Origin: Microbacterium oleivorans NBRC 103075
GTDB lineage: Bacteria; Actinomycetota; Actinomycetes; Actinomycetales; Microbacteriaceae
Length of the DNA: 64,000 bases
Assembly (NCBI RefSeq): GCF_001552475.1
Contig: NZ_BCRG01000007.1
Span: 101,629-165,628, forward strand
Direction: 5' to 3'
How positions within the stretch are numbered: position 1 is the first letter of the stretch; each line of letters begins with the position of its first letter. The position numbers were made by a program, and so were the translations under genes. This document shows, piece after piece, positions 25,866 through 34,400 of this stretch. The notes beneath the pieces are model-generated. The model did no database searches. It was given only the letters and a program-made list of their open reading frames with translations, and was not told where the DNA came from.

Positions 25866-27761
25866 TCAGTCGAGCGTGATCGCGGCCACGCCGGGAGTCT
25901 CGAATCCGAAGACCTGACCGAGGAACGCGAGTTCGGATTCCAGTGCGTGAATGACGGTTTCGGAGCGTCGGAAGCCGTGCCCCTCGCCGTCGTACAGCAC
26001 GTAGGCGTGGGGGATGCCGCGCTCTGCCAGGGCGTCGCGGATGGCCTCTGCCTGAGTCGGCGGCACCACGGCGTCCTCCGCGCCCTGCAGGAGAAGGACG
26101 GGGACTCGGAGGCCCTCGGTGTGCCCCAACGGTGAGCGCTCGAGGTAGAGCGCCTCAGCCTGGGGAAGCGGTCCGATGAGTCCATCGAGGTAGCGCGCTT
26201 CGAAGTCGTGCGTATCCGTGGCGAGGAGGCGTGCGTCGCCCACCCCGTAGCGCGAGATCCCTGCGCCGAACACGTCCGTTCCGACAAGGGCGGCAAGAAC
26301 GGTCCAGCCACCGGCCGAACCCCCTGCGATCGCGATGCGACCCGCATCCGCTCGTCCATCTGCGGCGAGTCCGGCCGCCGCGGCGGCGACGTCGTCGCGA
26401 TCGACGACACCCCACTGGCCGAGCAGTCGCTGCCGGTAGGCCCGGCCGTAGCCGGTGGAACCGCCGTAGTTGACCTCGAGGATGCCTATGCCACGACTCG
26501 TGAAGAAGGTGATCCGGCTGTCCGCCACGCCACCGACGTGCGCGGTCGGACCGCCGTGCACAAGGACGACGTAGGGCGGGAGCTCGCCGTCGGGAGCGGT
26601 GAAGCGGGGATTGGTGGGGGGGTGATCGAACGCATGGACCTCGCCGTGGGCGCCGGGGACCGTGAGTGGCCGGACTGCGGGGATCCACTCGTCGCCGAGG
26701 TCGGAGCGGGTTCCGACGACCAGCCGTACCGACCCGTCGTCGGCGATCTCCCAGATCCCCGTCACGCCCGGTGCCGCGCCCGACACCAGCACGCGCGAGC
26801 CGGTCACGTCCTCCACGACCGCGCGCGAACGTACGGGCACGTCGACCGTCGAGGCGCGTCCCTCCGCGTCGATCCGTACGACCTCGTCGGTGCCGTTCGT
26901 GCGGATCGCGACGAACCTGCCGTCCTCGAGCGGTGCGTACCAGCGCACTCCGAGCACCCACAGGCCACCGCCGGTATCCGCGTCCGCCGGAGCGATGGCC
27001 TCGGCCGAAGCATCGGATGCGGCATCCCGCCGCCAGAGGTTCCACCGTCCGGTCGGCTCGTCGACGTACGCGAGGCGGCCGGCGGCATCCCACTCAGGCT
27101 GCAGGGCGGCCGTGTCTCCGGACGTGACCGACCGCCATGTCGTGACCGCACCGTCGGCAAGCTCGCCCACCCGGATCTGCGTGCGATCCCAGGGCATGTG
27201 GGGGTGGTCCCACGCGACCCAGGCGAGGTGACGCCCGTCGGGGGAGAGAGCAGGCTGGGCGAGGAAGTCGCTGCCGGCGACGACCTCACGAACGTCCCCT
27301 CCCGTGAGGGGGATGGAGACGATCGAGCGCCGGGGGACGGGGCTGTCATCGTGGACCTCGCGGATCGCGAGCAGGACGCCGTGTTGCCAGCGGAGGCCAC
27401 CGTGGCGCGCGTGCGGATTCTCAGGGGTGAGCGGCATCGGCTCCCCGCCGGGGTGGAGTGCCCAGACGCGCTGGTCAGACCTCTCCACGAAGTAGAGGCG
27501 GCCGGCGGCATCGGCCGTCCATGACCCGCCGCCGTACTCGTGCACGCGTGAGCGAGCGCTCCACGGCGCGGGGAGGGCATCCTCGATGACACCGTCGACG
27601 CTGCGCCGCACGGACGAACGCCCGCCCTCTTCGGGAAGCGACTCACCCCACCAGATCTCGCGTCCCACGAACCGTGCGCCGTCGTAGCGGGCGGCGGCCG
27701 CGGAGGCATCCGCCGCCGACAGCGGCGAGATCCAGGAACCGTGCGGGGCGATCGACGTCAT
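25866..27761 (-). CDS. S9 family prolyl oligopeptidase-like serine peptidase
   Basis: The 631-residue protein has an N-terminal beta-propeller of about 370 residues and a C-terminal alpha/beta hydrolase domain, the layout of prolyl oligopeptidases and acylaminoacyl peptidases. The nucleophile is in GGSAGGW near residue 483, the acid in GAEDAVVPP near residue 572 and the base in GEGHGF near residue 605. No signal peptide is seen, so it should be cytoplasmic and cleave short or N-acylated peptides. It converges with hflX, with only 12 bases between the stops. Confidence 0.92.
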   Translation of the reverse strand: MTSIAPHGSWISPLSAADASAAAARYDGARFVGREIWWGESLPEEGGRSSVRRSVDGVIEDALPAPWSARSRVHEYGGGSWTADAAGRLYFVERSDQRVWALHPGGEPMPLTPENPHARHGGLRWQHGVLLAIREVHDDSPVPRRSIVSIPLTGGDVREVVAGSDFLAQPALSPDGRHLAWVAWDHPHMPWDRTQIRVGELADGAVTTWRSVTSGDTAALQPEWDAAGRLAYVDEPTGRWNLWRRDAASDASAEAIAPADADTGGGLWVLGVRWYAPLEDGRFVAIRTNGTDEVVRIDAEGRASTVDVPVRSRAVVEDVTGSRVLVSGAAPGVTGIWEIADDGSVRLVVGTRSDLGDEWIPAVRPLTVPGAHGEVHAFDHPPTNPRFTAPDGELPPYVVLVHGGPTAHVGGVADSRITFFTSRGIGILEVNYGGSTGYGRAYRQRLLGQWGVVDRDDVAAAAAGLAADGRADAGRIAIAGGSAGGWTVLAALVGTDVFGAGISRYGVGDARLLATDTHDFEARYLDGLIGPLPQAEALYLERSPLGHTEGLRVPVLLLQGAEDAVVPPTQAEAIRDALAERGIPHAYVLYDGEGHGFRRSETVIHALESELAFLGQVFGFETPGVAAITLD

Positions 27762-27767
27762 GCGACC

Positions 27768-27773
27768 ACGCTA
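27768..27773 (-). promoter_or_regulatory. -10 hexamer TAGCGT of the S9 peptidase (leaderless)
   Basis: On the minus strand TAGCGT, six bases, then ATG at 27761. Confidence 0.5.
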
Positions 27774-27776
27774 CGC

Positions 27777-27822
27777 GGCGTCACACGGCGCAATGGGGCG
27801 TCACACACCTGTCGGAGGTGTG
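27777..27822. promoter_or_regulatory. Operator-like repeats between S9 peptidase and metF promoters
   Basis: The decamer GGCGTCACAC occurs at 27777-27786 and 27797-27806, exactly 20 bases apart (two helical turns). The second copy runs into a palindrome CACACCT-GTCGG-AGGTGTG (27804-27822). These sit between the divergent -10 hexamers at 27768 and 27834, where a regulator could act on either gene. Confidence 0.45.
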
Positions 27823-27833
27823 AGAGGCGTGGC

Positions 27834-27839
27834 TAGCAT
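27834..27839 (+). promoter_or_regulatory. -10 hexamer TAGCAT of metF-metE
   Basis: TAGCAT would start transcripts near 27846 and leave a leader of about 120 bases before metF, an exception to the leaderless pattern of this window. Confidence 0.45.
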
Positions 27840-27845
27840 GACCGC

Positions 27846-27967
27846 ATCAGTGGCCCGGAGACCCCGGGTCCGGAGCGACAGCCGAGCCCGGCACCCGCCC
27901 GCGATGTCCCCGCACCCTGCGTGCGGTCCGCGGCCGCCAGGCCTTCCGATCCGTCTCCGGAGCTCCC
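27846..27967 (+). promoter_or_regulatory. Structured metF leader, candidate cis-acting RNA
   Basis: The segment CCGGAGAC (27855-27862) is an exact complement of GTCTCCGG (27953-27960), whose last bases overlap the metF ribosome-binding site GGAG (27959-27962). The same upstream segment can instead form a local hairpin, CCCGG (27854-27858) with CCGGG (27863-27867). The two pairings exclude each other, which is the logic of an RNA switch. It does not match the SAM-I or SAM-IV consensus that I know, so the class and any ligand are unknown. Confidence 0.35.
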
Positions 27968-28918
27968 ATGTCGATCATCCAGACCCCGTCCGTCACCTCG
28001 GTGCCGGTCTCGTTCGAGGTCTACCCGCCGCGCGATGACGCGGCCGACGCGGCGCTGCACGAGACGATCGCGAAGCTCGCCGCCGTCGATCCGTCGTTCA
28101 TCTCGGTCACGTACGGTGCCGGAGGATCCACGGGCGGCCGGTCGCTCGAGGTCTTGACGCACATCCTCCGCGAGACCCGGGTCGAACCCCTCGCCCATCT
28201 CACCTGCGTCGGCAGCTCCTACCGCGAGGCGGCGACGCTCATCCGCGAGTTCCTCGACGCCGGAGTCCGTTCGTTCCTCGCGCTCCGAGGCGATCCGCCG
28301 GAGGGCGGTGGGGCCGAAGCGAGGGGAGACCTGGAGAGCGCGGCGCAGCTCGTCCAGCTCATCGACCGCGTGCAAGCGGAGTGCTCGCCGTACACGGAGG
28401 AGCCCATCCCCGGTGTGCCGGGCGCTGCCCGCGTCGAGCGACGCCGACACGTCGACATCGCCGTCGCCGCCTTCCCCAACGGGCACCCCCGCTCGCGTTA
28501 CCCGGCTGAGCACCTCGACGCCCTCCTGGCGAAGCAGGCCGCCGGCGCCACCCTCGCGATCACGCAGCTGTTCTTCCACGCCGACGACTACCACGCCTTC
28601 GTCGCCCGGGCCCGTGCCGCCGGGGTCGAGATACCGATCCTCCCGGGCATCATGCCCATCACGTCGCCCTCCCGCTTACGCCGCGTCGTGGAGCTGACCG
28701 GTGAACCGGTTCCCGGCACCCTCGCCGTCGATCTCGACGTGGAGCCCACGGTCGAAGGGCGACGCGAGGTCGGGATCCGCTACGCCGGCGAGCTGTGCCG
28801 CGCCGTCCTCGAGGGCGGCGCCCCCGGCATCCACTTGTACGCCTTCAACCACCACCGCACCGTTCTCGCCACCCTGGCCGAGGCCGGCGTCATCACCCCG
28901 ATCGAGGAGACAACATGA
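27968..28918 (+). CDS. metF: Methylenetetrahydrofolate reductase
   Basis: MetF reduces 5,10-methylene-THF to 5-methyl-THF with FAD, supplying the methyl group for methionine. The 316-residue TIM-barrel has an N-terminal SFEVYPPRDD (the FxxxPP motif), SVTYGAGGST near residue 42 and LALRGDPP near residue 100, all FAD/folate-site segments. The stop overlaps the metE ATG (ATGA): the enzyme and its methyl acceptor partner are made together. Ribosome-binding site GGAG is close to the ATG and may be masked by the leader. Confidence 0.95.
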   Translation: MSIIQTPSVTSVPVSFEVYPPRDDAADAALHETIAKLAAVDPSFISVTYGAGGSTGGRSLEVLTHILRETRVEPLAHLTCVGSSYREAATLIREFLDAGVRSFLALRGDPPEGGGAEARGDLESAAQLVQLIDRVQAECSPYTEEPIPGVPGAARVERRRHVDIAVAAFPNGHPRSRYPAEHLDALLAKQAAGATLAITQLFFHADDYHAFVARARAAGVEIPILPGIMPITSPSRLRRVVELTGEPVPGTLAVDLDVEPTVEGRREVGIRYAGELCRAVLEGGAPGIHLYAFNHHRTVLATLAEAGVITPIEETT

Positions 28919-31236
28919 CTGATTTCGCTGCCGGGACGATCCTCGGCTACCCCCGCATCGGGCGGCGCCGAGAGCTGAAGCGCGCCGTCGAAGCTCACTG
29001 GCGTGGTGACATGGACGCAGCAACGCTCGAAGCACGCGCGGCTGACCTCCGTCGTGCGACGCGCGACCGACTCGCCGACCTCGGTCTGGGGCGCACCGAC
29101 TCCGCGATCCCCGAGTCCTTCTCCTACTACGACCAGGTGCTCGACGTCGCCGCGTCGGTCGGCGCGCTTCCCGAACGGTTCGCACATCTGCGCGACGACG
29201 ACGGTTCGATTCCCCTCGCCGCCTACTTCACGGCGGCGCGCGGCGAGGGTGACGCCGCCCCACTGGAGATGACGAAGTGGTTCGACACGAACTACCACTA
29301 CCTGGTTCCCGAGATCGGACCCGAGACCCGCTTCGCGATCACGAGTGACCGCTTCGCACGCCAGGTCGCGGAGGCCGTCGCCCAGGGGTATGTCACCCGG
29401 CCGGTTCTCGTCGGACCGGTGACCTTCCTCGCCCTGTCGAAGCCGACGGATGCCGCGGCCCGGACCCGTCCGCTGGACCGACTCGACGATCTGCTTCCGG
29501 TCTACGTCGAACTCCTCGCGAGACTCCGGTCCGCCGGCGCCGACTGGGTCCAGCTCGACGAGCCCGCCCTCGTCAGCCAGTCGCTCGGGTACACCGACGA
29601 CGAGCTCGCCGCCGCCGCCGCGCGGTCGGCGGACGTGCTCGCGTCCGCCGCTGACCGCCCGTCGATCCTCGTCGCCGCAGGGTACGGAGCCCTGTCCGGG
29701 GCGGCGTGGCAGGCGCTGGTGTCCTCCGCGATCGAGGGCATCGCCATCGATCTCACCCGCGGTGAGGTGCCCGTCGCCGTCCCCGGGCTCGACTCGAAGG
29801 TGCTCGTCGCGGGAGTGATCGACGGCAGGAACGTCTGGCGCGGAGACCTCGCCGCGGCCGCTGACACCCTCTCCGCAGCGGCAGGGTTGGGCTCCGCTCG
29901 AACGGTCGCCGGCACCTCGACGTCGCTGCAGCACGTTCCCCACGACCTCGCCGATGAACCCGAGCTCGACCCGAGGCTGGTGTCTTGGCTCGCGTTCGCC
30001 GACCAGAAGGTCGCGCAGGTCGCCACTCTCGCTGGGGGGCTCCTGAACGGTCGGGAGTCGATCTCCGCTGAACTGCATGCCGCGACCGCGGCGCTCGCCG
30101 ACCGCCGCAGTGCGGACGGTGTGCGCGACCACGCCGTCCGCGCGCGGTTGGCGGAGCTCACGCCGACCGATCGGACGCGAACCGCGTTCGAGGTCCGCGC
30201 CGCGGCCCAGGATGCCGCGCTCGGGCTGCCCGTCCTACCGACAACGACGATCGGGTCGTTCCCGCAGACGGGGGAGATCCGTCGGGCGCGCGCGGAGTTC
30301 GGTCGAGGAGCGATCGACGCGGACGCATACGAGGGCTTCCTCCGTGAGGAGATCGCGCGCGTGATCGAGCTGCAGGAGGGCATCGGCCTCGACGTCCTGG
30401 TGCACGGTGAGGCGGAGCGCAACGATATGGTGCAGTACTTCGCCGAGAACCTGGACGGCTTCGCGGTCACGCGGAACGGGTGGGTGCAGTCCTACGGGTC
30501 ACGGGCGACGCGCCCCTCCATCCTGTGGGGCGATGTCTCGCGATCCGCGCCGATCACCGTGCCCTGGGCGGCATACGCCCAGTCCCTGTCCTCCGCTCCC
30601 GTGAAGGGGATGCTGACCGGGCCCGTGACGATCCTCGCGTGGTCGTTCGTCCGCGACGACCAGCCCCTGAGCGACACGGCCGACCAGGTGGCGCTCGCTC
30701 TTCGCGACGAGATCACCGATCTCGAGCGCGCGGGCATCGCGATCGTGCAGGTCGACGAACCGGCCCTTCGCGAGCTCCTTCCGCTCAGAACCGCGGATCA
30801 GGGCGCCTACCTCGACTGGTCGGTCGGGGCGTTCCGCCTCGCGACGGCCGGCGCTGCCGACGAGACGCAGATCCATACGCACCTCTGTTACTCCGAGTTC
30901 GGCATCGTGATCGATGCGATCGCCGCGCTCGACGCTGATGTCACGTCGATCGAGGCCGCCCGCAGTCGCGGCGAAGTGATCTCGGATGTCGCCGCCTCCG
31001 GCTTCGACCATGGGATCGGGCCGGGCGTCTACGACATCCACTCGCCCCGGGTTCCGTCTAAGGCGGAGGTCGCCGACATCCTCCGGCGTGCGGTGAGCGA
31101 GCTGGATGTCCGCCGTCTCTGGGTGAACCCGGACTGCGGTCTCAAGACTCGTGGCTACGACGAGACGCTCGCATCGCTGCGGAACATCGTCAGCGCTGCT
31201 CGCGCGGTGCGCGCACAGGTGGCCGCCGGGGTCTGA
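28915..31236 (+). CDS. metE: Cobalamin-independent methionine synthase
   Basis: MetE transfers the methyl group of 5-methyl-THF triglutamate to homocysteine without B12. The 773-residue protein has two homologous barrels; the N-terminal one begins with LGYPRIGRRRELK and the C-terminal one holds the zinc ligands in IHTHLCYSEF (near residue 656) and NPDCGLKTR (Cys near residue 740). TTIGSFPQT near residue 442 opens the catalytic half. I chose the ATG overlapping the metF stop; it gives the normal length. A perfect hairpin follows 4 bases after the stop. Confidence 0.96.
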   Translation: MTDFAAGTILGYPRIGRRRELKRAVEAHWRGDMDAATLEARAADLRRATRDRLADLGLGRTDSAIPESFSYYDQVLDVAASVGALPERFAHLRDDDGSIPLAAYFTAARGEGDAAPLEMTKWFDTNYHYLVPEIGPETRFAITSDRFARQVAEAVAQGYVTRPVLVGPVTFLALSKPTDAAARTRPLDRLDDLLPVYVELLARLRSAGADWVQLDEPALVSQSLGYTDDELAAAAARSADVLASAADRPSILVAAGYGALSGAAWQALVSSAIEGIAIDLTRGEVPVAVPGLDSKVLVAGVIDGRNVWRGDLAAAADTLSAAAGLGSARTVAGTSTSLQHVPHDLADEPELDPRLVSWLAFADQKVAQVATLAGGLLNGRESISAELHAATAALADRRSADGVRDHAVRARLAELTPTDRTRTAFEVRAAAQDAALGLPVLPTTTIGSFPQTGEIRRARAEFGRGAIDADAYEGFLREEIARVIELQEGIGLDVLVHGEAERNDMVQYFAENLDGFAVTRNGWVQSYGSRATRPSILWGDVSRSAPITVPWAAYAQSLSSAPVKGMLTGPVTILAWSFVRDDQPLSDTADQVALALRDEITDLERAGIAIVQVDEPALRELLPLRTADQGAYLDWSVGAFRLATAGAADETQIHTHLCYSEFGIVIDAIAALDADVTSIEAARSRGEVISDVAASGFDHGIGPGVYDIHSPRVPSKAEVADILRRAVSELDVRRLWVNPDCGLKTRGYDETLASLRNIVSAARAVRAQVAAGV

Positions 31237-31240
31237 CGAC

Positions 31241-31278
31241 GCAGAAGGGGGGATGCCGCGCGGCATCCCCCCTTCTGC
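31241..31278. terminator. Bidirectional terminator between metE and lexA
   Basis: A perfect 38-base palindrome, GCAGAAGGGGGGATGCCGC and its complement, with T-containing flanks, lies between convergent metE and lexA. Its centre is two inverted copies of the window's common octamer (GGATGCCG-CG-CGGCATCC). Confidence 0.85.
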
Positions 31279-31293
31279 ACACCCGCTCGTGCG

Positions 31294-31959
31294 TCACACG
31301 GCGCGAAGGACCGCGACCACCTTGCCGAGCACGACGGCGTCGTCCCCGAGGATGGGCTCGAAAGCGGAGTTGCGGGGGAGGAGCCACGTGTGGCCGTCCC
31401 GCTGGCGGAAGGTCTTGACGGTCGCTTCGCCGTCGAGCATCGCGGCGACGATCTCCCCATTCGACGCATCGGCCTGCGACCGGATGACGACCCAGTCGCC
31501 GTCGCAGATGGCGGCATCGATCATGGAGTCACCGGACACCTTGAGCATGAACAGTTCGCCCTTGCCGACGAGCTGACGCGGCAGGGGGAAGAACTCCTCG
31601 ACCTGCTGATCGGCCGTGATCGGCACGCCGGCCGCGATGCGACCCACGAGCGGAACCATCGCCGCGTCGCCGACGGCGGGAGCGGTGTCTGCGGGGTTCT
31701 CTCCGGCGGCGCCCGGGAGATCGATGAGCACCTCCATGGCGCGCGTCTTACCGGGATCGCGGCGGAGGTACCCGCTGAGCTCGAGTTGGTTCAGCTGGTG
31801 CGTCACGCTCGACAGCGACTTCAGGCCGACAGCGTCGCCGATCTCACGCATGCTCGGCGGATATCCGTGCCGGGCGATGGACCGCTGGATCACCTCAAGG
31901 ATCGCGAGCTGCTTGTCGCTCAGGCTCTTGCGCCGTCGCGTCTGCGGCTTGTCGCTCAT
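31294..31959 (-). CDS. lexA: LexA repressor
   Basis: LexA represses the SOS genes and cleaves itself when RecA filaments form. The 221-residue protein has a winged helix-turn-helix N-terminus ([19 protein letters not shown]), the cleavage site Ala110-Gly111 in RIAAGVP, catalytic Ser145 in SGDSM and Lys182 in TVKTF. The start ATG at 31957-31959 has AAAGGAACGAC before it; the open frame extends further upstream but without conservation. It is divergent from the LysM gene, with LexA-type boxes between them. Confidence 0.96.
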   Translation of the reverse strand: MSDKPQTRRRKSLSDKQLAILEVIQRSIARHGYPPSMREIGDAVGLKSLSSVTHQLNQLELSGYLRRDPGKTRAMEVLIDLPGAAGENPADTAPAVGDAAMVPLVGRIAAGVPITADQQVEEFFPLPRQLVGKGELFMLKVSGDSMIDAAICDGDWVVIRSQADASNGEIVAAMLDGEATVKTFRQRDGHTWLLPRNSAFEPILGDDAVVLGKVVAVLRAV

Positions 31960-32068
31960 GTCGTTCCTTTCACAGCCGGGGTGATTCAAGGCCGACTTCT
32001 CGGGCCCTGAGCGTCCCGCCGGGGGCACTCGCCTTCGAATGTCGGAGGTTGGTGATGGGCTCTGGTTA

Positions 32069-32084
32069 TCGAAACCGTATCCGG
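32069..32084. promoter_or_regulatory. Weak LexA-like box near the lexA promoter
   Basis: TCGAAACCGTATCCGG keeps the left half of the SOS box and three of the right-half bases. It is nearer lexA than the strong box at 32168 and could serve autoregulation. One mismatch in the TTC core makes it uncertain. The rest of the 306-base lexA-LysM gap holds only the LysM promoter, a strong LexA box and leader sequence. Confidence 0.3.
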
Positions 32085-32150
32085 TGTCGATGAGATCGTC
32101 CCGCAGCCGACCGCGTGTCGTCTTCGATCGATCTGCGGACAACCGCTCCC

Positions 32151-32183
32151 TTGACAGTGTACGAACATCGAAGATAGATTCGG
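32151..32183 (+). promoter_or_regulatory. SOS promoter of the LysM gene with LexA box
   Basis: -35 TTGACA (32151-32156) and -10 TAGATT (32175-32180) are 18 bases apart. A LexA box, TCGAAGATAGATTCGG (32168-32183), lies over the -10. It keeps the GAA-N6-TTC core and shares TCGAAGAT with the recA box. This is the clearest repressible promoter in the window. Confidence 0.75.
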
Positions 32184-32265
32184 AAGAGAACTTCGCACCC
32201 GCCCGTCCCGGCCGATGGGCGGGGGCGAAGATCTCATCTGACCGGGGTCACCCGAGGAGGACACC

Positions 32266-32634
32266 ATGAACTCGATCACCACCACAACCGCCCGTCCCGT
32301 GGCGGGAACGCGTCTGCGCATCACGTCGCGCGGTCGCCGCGTGCTCGCGACCGTCGCGGCTCTGCCCGCCGTCGTCGCGCTCGGTGTCGGCATCGTGTCG
32401 GGCGGCGGTGCGCTCGCCAGCGGTGACGCAGGTGCGCCCGCCGGGTCCTTCGAGAAGGTCACCGTCCTTCCCGGCGATTCGCTGTGGACGATCGCGCAGG
32501 ATGTCGCTCCCGACCGCGACCCTCGCGACGTGATCGACGACATCGTGCGGCTCAACGCTCTCCCGTCGTCCGTCGTCGATGCGGGGCAGTCGCTCGCAAT
32601 CCCGGCTGCCTACGCGGCGCAGGCGGCCGAGTAA
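32266..32634 (+). CDS. LysM-domain membrane protein, probable SOS cell-division inhibitor
   Basis: The 122-residue protein has a basic N-terminus, one membrane span (about residues 25-48) and a C-terminal LysM peptidoglycan-binding domain (VLPGDSLWTIAQDV and VDAGQSLAIP). The position divergent from lexA, plus the LexA box, match Rv2719c/ChiZ of Mycobacterium tuberculosis and DivS of Corynebacterium, which delay division during DNA damage. Role here is inferred from that context. Ribosome-binding site GAGGAGG is strong. Confidence 0.85.
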   Translation: MNSITTTTARPVAGTRLRITSRGRRVLATVAALPAVVALGVGIVSGGGALASGDAGAPAGSFEKVTVLPGDSLWTIAQDVAPDRDPRDVIDDIVRLNALPSSVVDAGQSLAIPAAYAAQAAE

Positions 32635-32647
32635 CCGCGCGACGTCC

Positions 32648-32653
32648 TACGAT
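32648..32653 (+). promoter_or_regulatory. -10 hexamer TACGAT of hisC (leaderless)
   Basis: TACGAT, six bases, then GTG at 32660. This fixes the hisC start well downstream of the first in-frame codon at 32579, which lies inside the LysM gene. Confidence 0.5.
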
Positions 32654-32659
32654 GGCGGG

Positions 32660-33733
32660 GTGAGTGCGAGTCTCGACGACCTACCCCTCCGCGACGACCT
32701 GCGCGGGCAGATCCCTTACGGTGCACCGCAGGCATCGCTTCCCGTGACGCTCAATGTCAACGAGAACACCCACCCGGTGCCTGAAGAGGTGGCCGACGAC
32801 ATTCTGGACGCGATCGCGCAGGCGCTGCGCGACATCAACCGGTATCCCGACCGTGAGTTCACCGGACTTCGGGAAAGCTTCGCAGACTATCTCGGACATG
32901 GGCTGGAGCCCGAGCAGATCTGGGCGGCGAACGGATCCAACGAGGTCCTCCATCACTTGCTCCAGGCCTTCGCCGGACCCGGGCGGACGGCCTTCGGATT
33001 CTCACCGACGTACTCGATGTACCCGCTTCTCACCGGAGCGACGGGAGCGACGTACGTCAGCGGCACGCGGGGCGAGGACTTCACGCTCAGTGCGGCTGAT
33101 GCGGCCGAGCAGGTCGAGCGGGCCCAGCCGGACGTCGTCTTCCTCTGTTCGCCGAACAACCCCACAGGGACGCCCCTGTCGCTCGATGTCGTGGAAGCGG
33201 TTTACGAGGCGTCGCAGGGGATCGTAATCGTCGATGAGGCCTACCAGGAGTTCGCGCCGCACGACGAGCCGTCGGCTCTGACCCTGCTTCACGGACGGGA
33301 GAGGCTGGTCGTCTCCCGCACGATGAGCAAGGCTTTCGCTTTCGCGGGCGCTCGCGTGGGTTACCTCGCCGCCGATCCCGCCGTGATCGACGCGCTTCGG
33401 CTCGTGCGGTTGCCCTACCACCTCAGCGCTCTCACACAGGCGGCCGCGACCGCCGCGCTTCGCCACGCCCCCACCATGCTCGGGATGGTCGACGACATCG
33501 TCGCTCAGCGCGATCGGATCTCCGCGACCCTGTCCGCTCTCGGCTACTCGCCGTATGAGAGCTGGTCGAACTTCGTCCTCTTCGGTGGCGTCGATGACCC
33601 GGCCACCACGTGGCAGGGCCTGTATGACCGCGGCATCCTCGTCCGCGATGTCGGACTGCCTCACACCCTCCGCGTCTCCGCGGGCAGCGAGGAAGAGTCG
33701 ACAGCGTTCCTCGAAGCTCTGGCTTCGCTCTGA
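32660..33733 (+). CDS. hisC: Histidinol-phosphate aminotransferase
   Basis: HisC makes histidinol phosphate with PLP. The 357-residue fold type I protein starts with LPLRDDLRGQIPYGAPQ, typical of actinobacterial HisC; NENTHPVPEE is the substrate-site loop, NNPTG is near residue 162, and the PLP lysine is in RTMSKAFAFAG near residue 226. hisD, usually upstream, is not here. hisB follows after 55 bases with its own -10 hexamer. Confidence 0.93.
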   Translation: MSASLDDLPLRDDLRGQIPYGAPQASLPVTLNVNENTHPVPEEVADDILDAIAQALRDINRYPDREFTGLRESFADYLGHGLEPEQIWAANGSNEVLHHLLQAFAGPGRTAFGFSPTYSMYPLLTGATGATYVSGTRGEDFTLSAADAAEQVERAQPDVVFLCSPNNPTGTPLSLDVVEAVYEASQGIVIVDEAYQEFAPHDEPSALTLLHGRERLVVSRTMSKAFAFAGARVGYLAADPAVIDALRLVRLPYHLSALTQAAATAALRHAPTMLGMVDDIVAQRDRISATLSALGYSPYESWSNFVLFGGVDDPATTWQGLYDRGILVRDVGLPHTLRVSAGSEEESTAFLEALASL

Positions 33734-33776
33734 ATCGGCCGGTCGTCACGAGGGCGGGACGGATGCCGCGCGTCGA

Positions 33777-33782
33777 TAGACT
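33777..33782 (+). promoter_or_regulatory. -10 hexamer TAGACT of hisB-hisH (leaderless)
   Basis: TAGACT, six bases, then ATG at 33789. Confidence 0.55.
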
Positions 33783-33788
33783 CGACGT

Positions 33789-34400
33789 ATGAGCACCCCC
33801 GCGCCCCGCACTGCCTCTGTTCGGCGTGCGACGAGCGAATCGACCATCGAGCTCGACCTGGATCTCGACGGCTCCGGTCAGAGCACCATCGAGACGACCG
33901 TCCCGTTCTTCGACCACCTGCTTACCGCCTTCGCGAAGCACTCCCTCATCGACCTGACGGTTCGTGCGACGGGCGACATCCACATCGACGCACACCACAC
34001 GGTCGAAGACACCGCCATCGTGCTCGGACAGGCGATCCGTCAAGCCCTCGGCGACAAGGCTGGCATCTCTCGCTACGGCGATGCCCTCGTCCCCCTCGAC
34101 GAGGCGCTGGCCCAGGCCGTCGTCGACATCAGTGGTCGCCCCTACCTCGTCCACTCCGGCGAGCCTGAGGGCTACGAGTTCCACCTCATCGGCGGCCACT
34201 TCACCGGTTCGCTGGTCCGGCACACGTTCGAGGCGATCGCGTTCCACGCGGGTCTCACGGTGCACGTCACGCTCGTAGCCGGGCGTGACCCTCACCACAT
34301 CGCCGAAGCCGAGTACAAGGCTTTCGCGCGCGCATTTCGTCAGGCGAAGTCGCTCGACCCGCTCGTTCAGGGCATCCCCAGCACGAAGGGCGCGCTGTGA
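33789..34400 (+). CDS. hisB: Imidazoleglycerol-phosphate dehydratase
   Basis: A 203-residue monofunctional HisB, without the phosphatase domain found in enterobacteria. Metal-binding motifs HHTVED (near residue 72) and [16 protein letters not shown] (near residue 166) are both complete. The stop overlaps hisH (GTGA), so the dehydratase and glutaminase subunit are coupled. Confidence 0.96.
   Translation: MSTPAPRTASVRRATSESTIELDLDLDGSGQSTIETTVPFFDHLLTAFAKHSLIDLTVRATGDIHIDAHHTVEDTAIVLGQAIRQALGDKAGISRYGDALVPLDEALAQAVVDISGRPYLVHSGEPEGYEFHLIGGHFTGSLVRHTFEAIAFHAGLTVHVTLVAGRDPHHIAEAEYKAFARAFRQAKSLDPLVQGIPSTKGAL

Noticed and set aside
27846..27967. SAM-IV or SAM-I riboswitch before metF
   Set aside because: AGCGACAGCCGAGC resembles part of a SAM-IV core, but the matching P2 strand and the conserved CCGGCAACC block with following helices are missing.
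27838..28038. An upstream ORF beginning at ATG 27838 in the metF leader
   Set aside because: Its ATG overlaps the -10 hexamer, so it would not be on the transcript; its product is a Pro/Arg-rich shadow of metF.
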